This document shows positions 27,424 through 35,663 of a stretch of 64,000 bases of DNA, one piece after another. This DNA comes from Methylobacillus arboreus. GTDB taxonomy: Bacteria > Pseudomonadota > Gammaproteobacteria > Burkholderiales > Methylophilaceae. Position 1 is the first letter of the stretch. Each line of letters starts with the position of its first letter. The notes beneath the pieces are model-generated. The model was not told where the DNA came from. It worked only from the letters and a program-made list of their open reading frames with translations, and made no database searches. The stretch spans positions 62,001-126,000 of the forward strand of contig NZ_JAJAVC010000003.1 of NCBI RefSeq assembly GCF_020532725.1. Direction: 5' to 3'. A program made the position numbers and the translations under genes.

Positions 27424-28926
27424 TTAGTTACAGAAAAAGGGCGGAAACGCCCTTTTCCTATTTGCACTTAAGTCATCACCCATGCAGGCAACTGCCTTTA
27501 ACAACTGTTCCTGGTGTGCTTGCTGGGTATATGGATTCATGAATGTGCACCGTAACCAGATGTTGTCGCCAATATTGACTTGGCTTAAATGGAACATCTC
27601 TTGGTGCAGCAACTTTTTACGGATATTAGCCTGCAGTTCATTCAACATGGCAGAGCTTGAGGTTAAAGTGCTATTGCCGTGATAGCGGAAACAAACAATA
27701 TTGGTTTGCGGATGCATTAGCAGCGTGAAACCCGAGGTGCGGGCGACCAGGTTGGCAAAATATCCGGCTGATGTAAATGCATGTTCAACCAGGCTTGCCA
27801 TGCCTTGCCTGCCATAGAGCTTGAATGCAGCCAATAGCTTCAGTCCCATCATGCGTTTTGTGCATTCCAACGTTCGATAGCTCGTGTTGAAACCACGTGC
27901 TTCTGAATCCTCCTCCTCATGGAATAGGTAGGAAGCATCTTGGGCGAAAGCGCTATAGCTCGCTGCTTCATCGCGAAATAACACAGCAGATACTGTTGCA
28001 GGCATATATAAAAGCTTGTGCCCATCCCAGGTTACCGAGTCCGCCATTTCCATACCGTGCAGTTTTGCGCGGTGTTGCTCAGACAGTAACGCAGAAGCAC
28101 CATGGGCTGCATCAATGTGCAGCCATAAACCATGCGTGCGACAGTATTCTCCTATCTCCTGCAAAGGGTCGATACTGCCCGTCGGAGTGCAGCCCGCGGT
28201 GGCAACAACCGCCATAACCTGCTCTTGGTTTTGTGCGCATGCTTCGTGTGCTTGCTTCAGGGCCTGGGGCAGCATGCGTCCTTGCTCATCTACTGCTACC
28301 GCAATGACGGCTTCAACACCCAGGCCCATGATGCCGGCCGCGCGCCTGATGGAATAATGCGAAAACTCCGACGTTAGAATACGCAAGCGCGGCGTTGCGG
28401 CCATCCCTTTATTCCAGATATTGGCCCCCATATGCTGTCTTGCAGCAAGTAGGGCGGTGAGGTTGGCTTGGCTGCCGCCCGAGGTCAGCACACCAGCGCC
28501 TTGGGGCCAGCCAACAGCCGTGTTGAGCCAGCGTATGACCTGGCGCTCTATGAGGGTGGCAGCAGGACCAGTTTCATATACAGCCATTGCCTGGTTGCTT
28601 AATGCGGCGACCAGATCACATAGTGCCGCGATTGGTAAAGGCGGTGCGGCTTGGTGGGCCATGCTGTGCGGATGATGCATGGACAGATTGCGGGGTAATA
28701 CCTCTTGTTTTAGCCAGGTAATGAATTCTTCATTGCTGAATTCTGGCGATTCCGGCATAGGCTGCCGCCAAGCTTGTTCTGCTTCAAGCGGAGATTGCCA
28801 TTTGACCAGGCTTGCATCGCCGTTTAATTGATTAGTCAATTGCTCAGCCAATAAATCAATGAGCGCATGACCACTGACGCGAAACTGTTCCGGGTCAAAT
28901 AGATGGTTAAGCTCTGCTAAGGTCAT
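27424..28926 (-). CDS. Pyridoxal-phosphate-dependent decarboxylase (group II)
   Basis: A 500-residue PLP enzyme of the aromatic-L-amino-acid/glutamate decarboxylase superfamily. The Schiff-base lysine is in SVTWDGHKLLYMP (about residue 298), and the cofactor His/Asp region in LWLHIDAAHGAS (about 262-273). GGSQANLTALLAAR near residue 150 is the phosphate-binding stretch. The start is the ATG at 28926 (MTLAELNHLFD) that overlaps the stop of the upstream oxygenase gene as ATGA. Its substrate cannot be told from the sequence; the operon partner hints at amino acid-derived chemistry. Confidence 0.85.
   Translation of the reverse strand: MTLAELNHLFDPEQFRVSGHALIDLLAEQLTNQLNGDASLVKWQSPLEAEQAWRQPMPESPEFSNEEFITWLKQEVLPRNLSMHHPHSMAHQAAPPLPIAALCDLVAALSNQAMAVYETGPAATLIERQVIRWLNTAVGWPQGAGVLTSGGSQANLTALLAARQHMGANIWNKGMAATPRLRILTSEFSHYSIRRAAGIMGLGVEAVIAVAVDEQGRMLPQALKQAHEACAQNQEQVMAVVATAGCTPTGSIDPLQEIGEYCRTHGLWLHIDAAHGASALLSEQHRAKLHGMEMADSVTWDGHKLLYMPATVSAVLFRDEAASYSAFAQDASYLFHEEEDSEARGFNTSYRTLECTKRMMGLKLLAAFKLYGRQGMASLVEHAFTSAGYFANLVARTSGFTLLMHPQTNIVCFRYHGNSTLTSSSAMLNELQANIRKKLLHQEMFHLSQVNIGDNIWLRCTFMNPYTQQAHQEQLLKAVACMGDDLSANRKRAFPPFFCN
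27434..27457. terminator. Bidirectional terminator between mxaD and the convergent decarboxylase
   Basis: AAAAGGGCG pairs with CGCCCTTTT around a GAAA tetraloop. The symmetrical A/T flanks allow action in both directions. It overlaps the last codons of the decarboxylase gene. Confidence 0.8.
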
Positions 28927-29561
28927 GGCAAAGTTGATCCGCGCTTTCTGAACCATCCGGTCAGGCTGATGCGTGGTTGGATGGCAGGCAATACTTCATG
29001 CCAGAATCTGCCTGACAGGAAAACGACCAATGTGCCGCCTGTTGGGGAAATGTCAATGTATGGCTCGGCTTCTTTACCATTCAGATATAGGCGTAACTGG
29101 CCGCCATATTCTTCTTTCCAGTCTTCATTTAGATAGAGGATGCAACTGATTTGGCGCTCCTCGTTACCACGGAATTGATCCAGGTGCTTGTTGTAAACTG
29201 CCCCGGGCGGGTAGATTGCAAAATGATTTTCAAGCTCGAACAATCCAAGGAAGAGGTGGCGGTTGAATGATTCACGCAAGGCTTCCATGCTGTTGGAAAA
29301 ATCCTGCTGTGTTGAGCTGGGCTGGGCGTGATCAAGCCAATGGATCAGGTCTCCACGAATTTTGTTGTCCAGCTTGCTGCTTTCCGCTCTGCCTATCGTA
29401 GCGCGCTGCAACTTGCCTGCCTCTTGCAATGCTAGCGCTTCCTGCCGTAGCGCTGCAATAAAACTGGCTGGGAAGAACTCAGGCACGACTGCATAGCCCT
29501 GGTCGGCGATGATTTCGGTGAGCTGGTCAATATGGTGGCTTAAGTGGGGAAAAGGAAGCAT
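28923..29561 (-). CDS. 2-oxoglutarate/Fe(II)-dependent oxygenase (prolyl 4-hydroxylase-like)
   Basis: A 212-residue cytosolic dioxygenase. The metal and cosubstrate residues appear in NKHLDQF (HxD, about residue 129), FWHEVLP (distal His, about 192) and RISLTGWFRKR (Arg). The N-terminal part resembles the PHD/SM-20 group. It is the first gene of a two-gene minus-strand operon with the decarboxylase, joined by ATGA. The substrate is unknown. Confidence 0.85.
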   Translation of the reverse strand: MLPFPHLSHHIDQLTEIIADQGYAVVPEFFPASFIAALRQEALALQEAGKLQRATIGRAESSKLDNKIRGDLIHWLDHAQPSSTQQDFSNSMEALRESFNRHLFLGLFELENHFAIYPPGAVYNKHLDQFRGNEERQISCILYLNEDWKEEYGGQLRLYLNGKEAEPYIDISPTGGTLVVFLSGRFWHEVLPAIQPRISLTGWFRKRGSTLP

Positions 29562-29643
29562 ACAGGCCTTTATTCGAGTGTATTGCCATTATAGCGGCAG
29601 TGCGGTGCATGCATGGAAGCACCCACATTTTTGCTGGGCAGGA

Positions 29644-29672
29644 TTGCGAACCCAGGGGCATTGCGCTAGAAT
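29644..29672 (+). promoter_or_regulatory. Promoter of the tRNA-Val gene
   Basis: TTGCGA (29644-29649) and TAGAAT (29667-29672) are separated by 17 bases, a good sigma-70 arrangement, about 30 bases before the tRNA. Confidence 0.65.
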
Positions 29673-29703
29673 GCGCAACTCTCTTGTTCAAGCAAGAGCA
29701 AAT

Positions 29704-29780
<77 letters not shown>

Positions 29781-29788
29781 ACATTGCC

Positions 29789-29813
29789 AAAGCCACCCCC
29801 TCGGTGGCTTTTT
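29789..29813 (+). terminator. Terminator after tRNA-Val
   Basis: AAGCCACC pairs with GGTGGCTT around a 5-base loop, followed by T's; it begins about ten bases after the tRNA. Confidence 0.88.
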
Positions 29814-29840
29814 GCTTGTTCTCCCTCCTTATTGCTTGAT

Positions 29841-29889
29841 TGGCTATATACAGCCACATGGTTGTAACCACCTGGTCTATTTACAGCCA
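29841..29889. promoter_or_regulatory. Cluster of three dyads upstream of the TonB-dependent receptor
   Basis: TGGCT-N6-AGCCA (29841-29856), TGGTT-N2-AACCA (29859-29870) and TGG-N11-CCA (29873-29889) follow one another. Related dyads lie downstream of the same gene (32711-32767). They may be binding sites for a regulator of the receptor. Confidence 0.4.
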
Positions 29890-29926
29890 ACTCCGAACGT
29901 TTTCCGGTTAAGTGTTCAGTAGTCTT

Positions 29927-29959
29927 GGTTAATAAACAAACAGTTAGTGTTTATTAACC
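29927..29959. promoter_or_regulatory. Perfect 12-bp inverted repeat upstream of the TonB-dependent receptor
   Basis: GGTTAATAAACA at 29927-29938 and TGTTTATTAACC at 29948-29959 are exact complements around a 9-base loop. It has no T tail of its own and lies about 95 bases before the receptor start. Operator or leader hairpin. Confidence 0.5.
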
Positions 29960-30055
29960 TTAATGGCTCAACTTTTGCTGAACTGATCTCCAAGCCGGCT
30001 ATAAAGCCGGTATTGACCAAAAAAACAAAATGATGGACATGGAGAAGGAGTGCGC

Positions 30056-32686
30056 GTGTTGGTTGCAGAAAGGCTGGGTTGGGCCGGCCGTATTGGGGTG
30101 GCGTACATATTATTGATGCTGGCAGGAGCGGCTATAGCGGCTGAAGGCGATGATCTCGAGCCCGACGTAGCTGAAGGTAATGCGGTGCCCGAACCTGCGA
30201 TCAGGGTTGAGGAAATCGTGATCAGGGCGCCACGCGTGCGTATTGTCAGTCCACTGCCTGGTGTCGGCATAGATCGGGAACAGGCTGCAACCAATATCCA
30301 GAGCGCGACGGGAAAAGAAATCGCAGAGTCGCGCGCGATCAATATCACCGAATTCATGAACAACAACATGCAGTCGGTGAGCATCAACGATTATGCAGGC
30401 AATCCTTTCCAACAGGATCTCAACTTTCGCGGATTCACCGCCTCGCCGATGATCGGCACCCCGCAGGGAATCTCAGTCTATCTGGACGGCGTGCGGGTCA
30501 ATGAAGCATTCGGCGATGTAGTGAACTGGGACTTGCTGCCCATGAATGCGATTGCCTCCATGGATCTGCTGCCTGGTTCCAGTCCGTTGTTCGGCTTGAA
30601 TACCCTGGGTGGGGCACTGGCAATTCGCACCAAGACCGGGTTCACTGATAATTTCGCCCGTGGGGAAGTCATTGGAGGTGCCTGGGGGCGCCAACAGATG
30701 CAGCTTTCCAATGGTATCAATAACGGCGTTCTGGGCTTGTTTACCGCCTATAACCATTTCGAGGAAGATGGCTGGCGCCGGAATTCGCCTAGCAATCTTC
30801 GCCAGTTATACAACAACGCTACCTTGAAGTTGCCAAAAGGCGAAATCAACCTGAGCGCGCTCAATGTGGATACAGCATTGACTGGCAATGGCTTGGTGCC
30901 TTTTGAAATGGCAGAAGTCAACCGCAAATGGGTGTTTACTTCGCCGGATGAGTCGAGCAACAAGCTTGATCACTACAACCTGAATGGGCGCTGGGATGTG
31001 AGTGACAATTTCGTAATTTCCGCCTTGGCATATAAACGTAAGATGAACCAGTCTGCCATGAACGGCGATTTTTATGATGAGTATCAGCAGCTTGTTGGCC
31101 GGTTGAATATTGATTACATCAATGGGCGATTTAATCTTTCTGATCTGAACCAAGATAGTGTTGGCATTACCCTACAGGCGGCATGGGATGCCGGTAACCA
31201 TCAAATAGTATTTGGCGGGAGCTTTGATAAGAACAAGGTCAAATTCAGGCAGCAGGAAATGTACGGCGAGATTGATGGTGACCGTCAAGTCAACCCGGTC
31301 AGGGATGAGGGGTATTACTGGGATGGGTTGTATGCGGCAAAGTATCCTGTATTGCGTAATGACCTTAAAGGACATAGCACAACCAAAAGCTTATTTTTTA
31401 GTGATACTTGGTCTCCCAAGGACAATCTGCACATCACTTATGGCACGAGGTTTAACTGGTCGCACGTAGTGAATGAATTGATGTCTGATTTTGGCAATGA
31501 TCTTTATCAGTTCGAAATCAATCCTGCAAACCCGATTAATGGGAATAGCGGTCGGTTACTGGATCCCAGAAGACAACGTTGCCCGCTTCCTGGCGATCCT
31601 TTTGAAACTTTTGCTCGTTTTGTTTGTACGGATGGAGATTACAAGTACAAAAGCTTTAATCCATCTATTGGGATAGTCTGGGAGGCTATCGAGAGTCTTA
31701 GCCTTTATGGAAATATCAGCCGCGGTGCGCGCATTCCGACCATCGTTGAGCTTGGGTGCGCGCGTGACCATACCAGGGACAATGAGCCTGGTAGTACCAA
31801 TTTTCAATATGGATGTTCGATTCCTACTTCATTATCTGCCGATCCTTACCTGAAGCAGGTGCGATCAACTTCATATGAAGCTGGTGTGCGCGGGAGGCAT
31901 GACGGAATTATCTGGAATGTTGGTTTTTTCAGAACAGAACTTAAAAACGATATTTTATTCATGCCTCTGGGACGTAAAAACCGTGGCGTGTTCGATAACT
32001 TTGGTGAAACCCTGCGCCAGGGGGTTGAAATGGGCTTCAAGGCGGAAATAGGCAGAAGCCGGCTCGGGATTAATTACACGTATTTATTGGCGACGTTTGA
32101 ATCTCCAGCCAATGCGATTAACCCCAACAACAGCAGCAATACTGCCCCGCAGACATTGCAATCTTATGTAAATATCGAGCCAGGGGATAGCTTATCGGGA
32201 ATGCCACGGCATATTGTACAGGCCAACTGGAATTATCAATTCAACGACAGGTTCGATGCCACCTTGAACATGATCATGCATTCATTTTCATATGTGCGTG
32301 GCAACGAGAATAATGAGCATCGGCCACGTTCGGCAACTGATGCCCAGTATTGCACATTAAGCGGATGCTCCAATGCCGATCCTTATGACTATATTGGCAA
32401 GGGAGCCATTCCTGGTTATGCCATATTCAACCTGCGGGCTACATACAAGTTTGATTATGGCATGACCCTCTTTGTCAAAGCTGACAATATTTTCAACAAG
32501 GAATATTCCACAGCCGGGGATTTGGGACGCAGCCCTTTTGGGTCAGGCGGAGTTTTTAATTCTGATACTACCCAGTGGCAGAACACCACATTTATCGGGC
32601 CAGGGGCACCACGGGCCATATGGATCGGTCTCGCTTTCGACCTGAACTGGAAGAAATTCGCTGCAGATTCCAATACCCAGAAATAG
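30056..32686 (+). CDS. TonB-dependent outer-membrane receptor
   Basis: An 876-residue outer-membrane transporter. After a signal peptide (LLMLAGAAIAAEGD) comes the plug domain with NITEFMNNNMQSV, QDLNFRGFTAS, YLDGVRVNE and LGGALAIRTK, then a long beta-barrel with alternating aromatic strands; the chain ends with a barrel-like strand (WIGLAFDLNWKKF) followed by a short hydrophilic tail. The GTG at 30056 has GGAGAAGGAG at a normal distance; a GTG at 30050 is too close to it. The ligand is not evident: no siderophore, cobalamin or metal gene lies beside it. Lanthanide or iron uptake are possible in a methylotroph but unproven. Confidence 0.88.
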   Translation: MLVAERLGWAGRIGVAYILLMLAGAAIAAEGDDLEPDVAEGNAVPEPAIRVEEIVIRAPRVRIVSPLPGVGIDREQAATNIQSATGKEIAESRAINITEFMNNNMQSVSINDYAGNPFQQDLNFRGFTASPMIGTPQGISVYLDGVRVNEAFGDVVNWDLLPMNAIASMDLLPGSSPLFGLNTLGGALAIRTKTGFTDNFARGEVIGGAWGRQQMQLSNGINNGVLGLFTAYNHFEEDGWRRNSPSNLRQLYNNATLKLPKGEINLSALNVDTALTGNGLVPFEMAEVNRKWVFTSPDESSNKLDHYNLNGRWDVSDNFVISALAYKRKMNQSAMNGDFYDEYQQLVGRLNIDYINGRFNLSDLNQDSVGITLQAAWDAGNHQIVFGGSFDKNKVKFRQQEMYGEIDGDRQVNPVRDEGYYWDGLYAAKYPVLRNDLKGHSTTKSLFFSDTWSPKDNLHITYGTRFNWSHVVNELMSDFGNDLYQFEINPANPINGNSGRLLDPRRQRCPLPGDPFETFARFVCTDGDYKYKSFNPSIGIVWEAIESLSLYGNISRGARIPTIVELGCARDHTRDNEPGSTNFQYGCSIPTSLSADPYLKQVRSTSYEAGVRGRHDGIIWNVGFFRTELKNDILFMPLGRKNRGVFDNFGETLRQGVEMGFKAEIGRSRLGINYTYLLATFESPANAINPNNSSNTAPQTLQSYVNIEPGDSLSGMPRHIVQANWNYQFNDRFDATLNMIMHSFSYVRGNENNEHRPRSATDAQYCTLSGCSNADPYDYIGKGAIPGYAIFNLRATYKFDYGMTLFVKADNIFNKEYSTAGDLGRSPFGSGGVFNSDTTQWQNTTFIGPGAPRAIWIGLAFDLNWKKFAADSNTQK

Positions 32687-33035
32687 AGTTGGTTGTTGGT
32701 GGTTGTAGATAGCCGCATTGGTTGTTTATAACCGGAATAAATGTAAATACGGCTGGTTAATTACGGCTCCAAAAGTCTTGATTATTAGTCCATTCGGACT
32801 AATTTTTGCCTATTTTGTTTCACACCTTCCTGCTGAAAATAAGCCATATGTAAATGATTTGTAAATATTTTGTTGCTCCCACTTAATTTCTCCTTCTCGT
32901 TCCGCCTTCATTTTTATTCCTGATTGGGCCTGGATTTTGCAGTAGAGGCTATGTGATGGCTACATTGCGAGCTGTCTCGGGATGCGGCCTCGTTCATAGA
33001 GGCTGAATCATTAATAAACAAAAAGGAGATTGATG
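32687..33035 (+). other. Non-coding region between the receptor and the first PEP-CTERM gene
   Basis: About 350 bases without a gene. It holds nested dyads (AGCCG 32711-32715 with CGGCT 32750-32754, and GGTT-N6-AACC at 32720-32733), a terminator at 32784-32807, then AT-rich DNA that probably contains the PEP-CTERM promoter and an AAGGAG site at 33023-33028. Confidence 0.6.
32784..32807 (+). terminator. Terminator after the TonB-dependent receptor
   Basis: ATTAGTCC pairs with GGACTAAT around ATTC, followed by a T run. Confidence 0.85.
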
Positions 33036-33872
33036 ATGAAATTAAGGTCTATGGCAATTGCTGCCATGCTGGTCACAGCGTCATCGGCATATGCGGGTGA
33101 CTTTGTGACTTTGCGCGATGATTTGGCGAATCTCAATGCGGCAAATGGCGGTTTGATCGTTGGCGCCAATAATCCGTTCAGGGATCCTTTGTATCTGGAT
33201 GCAACTAGCTTTACATGGTTGGATGGCTATAGCAGCCACCCAAGCCAGTTGATTGCCACTTCTATTTCCTATTCGGCAAACTCTGGCAGTGGCGTTCTTA
33301 CTTTGTTGGACTACCGTATCAATACGGGTGTTGAATTGCTGCCAGGCGTGGCCCAGGCAACTGTTTATGACTTTGTGTTCCGTGATAGCAGCGACAACTC
33401 TCTGGTATTCGGTACTCGTTATATCAACCAAATCAACAACAACCAAGAAGTGAACTTCCTCTACCGTTACGGCTTTGAAGGATATGAAACTTCTGCCGCA
33501 TGGTTGTTCCTGTCCGATTATGACTTGCGTTTGTATGAAACGGGGCGCACTGATGACTACTCGTTTAGTTCCACGGTTGCATATGATGCAGATGCAGTAC
33601 GTCAGAAATCTGATATCAGTGTAAGTGAAGGGAATCCATATAGTGGCCTCTTCCTAGTCAAGACCGATGCCACAGATTACGCATTTGGTGACAAGGCAAT
33701 TGGTTATTACCAAGCTGGTGAAGAAGGTCAGGCGGTGGTTGGTGGCTTTATCGGTGGGTTTGTTCCAACAGTGGCTGCAGTGCCTGAACCATCGGAATAT
33801 GCACTGATGCTGCTGGGCCTTGGTGTGGTTGGTTTTGTGGCTTCACGTCGCAAAAAACAGAATCTGGCTTAA
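33036..33872 (+). CDS. PEP-CTERM sorting-domain protein 1
   Basis: An exported protein of 278 residues. The signal peptide ends at SSAYAGDF; the C-terminus has the PEP-CTERM tripartite signal: VPEPSEYAL, a hydrophobic helix, and the basic SRRKK tail. Such proteins are recognised by exosortase, here probably EpsH at 42471. No catalytic domain is visible; the chain lacks cysteine and is rich in Ser, Asn, Tyr and Asp. It shares blocks with the next gene (for example SGLFLVKTDATDY against SGIYFLSVDASQY), so they are paralogues. Three ATGs in a row occur; 33036 has the best spacing to AAGGAG. Confidence 0.85.
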   Translation: MKLRSMAIAAMLVTASSAYAGDFVTLRDDLANLNAANGGLIVGANNPFRDPLYLDATSFTWLDGYSSHPSQLIATSISYSANSGSGVLTLLDYRINTGVELLPGVAQATVYDFVFRDSSDNSLVFGTRYINQINNNQEVNFLYRYGFEGYETSAAWLFLSDYDLRLYETGRTDDYSFSSTVAYDADAVRQKSDISVSEGNPYSGLFLVKTDATDYAFGDKAIGYYQAGEEGQAVVGGFIGGFVPTVAAVPEPSEYALMLLGLGVVGFVASRRKKQNLA

Positions 33873-33938
33873 TGGCCAGGCCGCTTGGCGTAAGTAATCA
33901 TGCCGAGCACTATGGAGAAAGTAGTTTAATCAAGAACA

Positions 33939-33969
33939 GAGTCATTGCCTGTTCATAAGGCAATGACTC
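33939..33969 (+). promoter_or_regulatory. Perfect 11-bp inverted repeat before the second PEP-CTERM gene
   Basis: GAGTCATTGCC (33939-33949) and GGCAATGACTC (33959-33969) are exact complements around a 9-base loop, just before the ribosome site of the next gene. No T run follows, so it is not a normal terminator. It could control translation or separate the two messages. Confidence 0.5.
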
Positions 33970-33991
33970 AATATTAGAGGGGATTCTTAAA

Positions 33992-34822
33992 ATGCAACAA
34001 GTATTCAAACAAGCTATTGTTGGTGCTGCACTGACTCTTGTGAGTGTCAGCAGTGTCTATGCTGGTGGTTTTGTCGATGTCCTGAACACAGGTGAACGTA
34101 CTCCAGGCAGCGTCAACAATGTGCTTACTGATCCATTCTTCCTGACCGGCGGTATTCCCTCCGGCTGGGCTCAGCAAGCCTCCATTACTACAGCTGTATA
34201 CTCTCCTATCAACAATAGTATTCAGGTTGGTAACTTTATTGACACTGTATGGATTGATGCAACGACCAACCAACTGATTATCGGCAGTTACTTCCAGTTG
34301 TTGCCTAACTACCCCACAGGCAATATCCATGGCGGTGGCGGTATCTCTGAAATCAACTCCATTGTCCGCACCGGATTCTCTGACGTTGACACTATCTCTG
34401 CCGCTTGGTATTTCGCTGAAGGCATTTATAGTGGCGCTGAAGATGGCTATCGCTTGCGTGACCCATCCCGTTCCGGCTATGTAGCTTCGTATAATGCAAC
34501 AGCTGCAGCTGCGGGCGCTTACTTAGACTTGGATAAGGTAGCGATTCGTACCGATGTCAGCATCGGTGAAAACAACCCCAATTCCGGAATCTATTTCCTG
34601 AGCGTGGATGCATCCCAGTACACCTATGTGTTTGGTAGCAATGCTATTGGTATCATTCAGGGTGCCTCTACCAGCGAAGGTGGCCGCGTAGGCCAAGAAA
34701 TCTGGCTGAGTGGTTTCCGTGTCGCTGCTGTACCTGAGCCATCTGAATATGCGCTGATGTTGATTGGTTTGGGTATGATGGGATTTGTTGCGCGTCGTCG
34801 CAAAAACAAAGACTTGTCATAA
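33992..34822 (+). CDS. PEP-CTERM sorting-domain protein 2
   Basis: An exported protein of 276 residues, paralogous to the preceding one. The signal peptide ends at SSVYAGGF; the C-terminus carries VPEPSEYALMLIG, a hydrophobic segment and ARRRKNK. The sorting signals of the two paralogues are nearly identical while their middles have diverged. No cysteine and no known domain are seen. A structural or matrix role with the exopolysaccharide is an inference from the family. A terminator follows. Confidence 0.85.
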   Translation: MQQVFKQAIVGAALTLVSVSSVYAGGFVDVLNTGERTPGSVNNVLTDPFFLTGGIPSGWAQQASITTAVYSPINNSIQVGNFIDTVWIDATTNQLIIGSYFQLLPNYPTGNIHGGGGISEINSIVRTGFSDVDTISAAWYFAEGIYSGAEDGYRLRDPSRSGYVASYNATAAAAGAYLDLDKVAIRTDVSIGENNPNSGIYFLSVDASQYTYVFGSNAIGIIQGASTSEGGRVGQEIWLSGFRVAAVPEPSEYALMLIGLGMMGFVARRRKNKDLS

Positions 34823-34850
34823 ATTTATAGCAGTAGCCCAGTAATATTTA

Positions 34851-34880
34851 ATAAGTCGGCTTTATGCCGACTTATTTTTT
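34851..34880 (+). terminator. Terminator after the PEP-CTERM pair
   Basis: ATAAGTCGGC pairs with GCCGACTTAT around a 5-base loop and is followed by six T's. It separates the pair from the eps locus. Confidence 0.9.
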
Positions 34881-34897
34881 AGCCCAAACGGACTACT

Positions 34898-34920
34898 CAA
34901 ATGAGAATTTATATCATTTG
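34898..34920. promoter_or_regulatory. CAAATGA-N9-TCATTTG dyad upstream of the eps locus
   Basis: Perfect 7-bp arms at 34898-34904 and 34914-34920, in the short region that must hold the promoter for the CAAX protease and eps genes. Possible operator. Confidence 0.35.
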
Positions 34921-34931
34921 TGGGTAAAGTT

Positions 34932-34946
34932 TTGTATCATGTACAA
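34932..34946. promoter_or_regulatory. TTGTA-N5-TACAA dyad upstream of the eps locus
   Basis: Perfect arms at 34932-34936 and 34942-34946, 21 bases before the first ATG of the locus. It is identical in arms and spacing to the dyad upstream of mxaF (17703-17717). Confidence 0.4.
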
Positions 34947-34967
34947 GATTAATTCATCTTCAAACTA

Positions 34968-35645
34968 ATGTTTCTCTCTAAACTAGATCCAGCCTGGTTG
35001 AGCCGTGTTGCGCCATTTGCATTATATATGCTGTTCATGGCTGCAGTGGATTTGGTCGTCCAGTTCGGCCCAGCAGGCCTGGATGTGCGATGGCTTTATG
35101 GCGTCAAGGTAGTCTTGGTTGCCTTATTGCTTTGGACTTTGCGTAAACACTATGTGGAGCTTACTAAGTTATCCCTATTGAGTTTAAAGTTGTGGCTGAG
35201 CGCGGTCGTAATAGGTGTGTTAGTATTTATCGCCTGGATAAATCTGGATGCGCCATGGATGTTGCTCGGCGATCAATCTGAAGGGTTTAATCCAGGTAGT
35301 GGGTTAGAAGCCTGTCTGCTAATGGCGACAAGAGTGATGGGGGCGGCATTAGTTGTGCCCTTAATGGAAGAGTTATTCTGGCGGTCATTCTTGATGCGCT
35401 GGATTCAAAATCAGAACTTCCTCAAAGTCGAGCCGCAGCAGGTAGGATTCATAGCTTTGCTGGTTTCATCCGTATTATTTGCTATAGAGCACACGGAATG
35501 GCTTGCTGGTCTGATTGCTGGGTTGGCATATGGTTTGCTTTATATACGTAGCGGAAATTTATGGATGCCGATCATCGCCCATGCGGTGACTAATGGCATA
35601 TTGGGGATTTGGGTCATTTACACCGGTAACTGGTATTACTGGTAA
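34968..35645 (+). CDS. PEP-CTERM-associated CAAX/CPBP-type membrane protease
   Basis: A 225-residue membrane protein with about seven hydrophobic helices. The three CPBP (CAAX-processing/Abi) motifs are present: EELFWRSF (about residues 138-145, EExxxR), FAIEHTEW (about 167-174, FxxxH) and HAVTNG (about 205-210). The family is glutamic intramembrane protease-like, and a branch regularly accompanies exosortase loci. It heads the eps locus, followed three bases later by epsL. A role in processing sorted proteins or envelope components is inferred. Confidence 0.85.
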   Translation: MFLSKLDPAWLSRVAPFALYMLFMAAVDLVVQFGPAGLDVRWLYGVKVVLVALLLWTLRKHYVELTKLSLLSLKLWLSAVVIGVLVFIAWINLDAPWMLLGDQSEGFNPGSGLEACLLMATRVMGAALVVPLMEELFWRSFLMRWIQNQNFLKVEPQQVGFIALLVSSVLFAIEHTEWLAGLIAGLAYGLLYIRSGNLWMPIIAHAVTNGILGIWVIYTGNWYYW

Positions 35646-35663
35646 TAATTGGGAAAGTATTCT

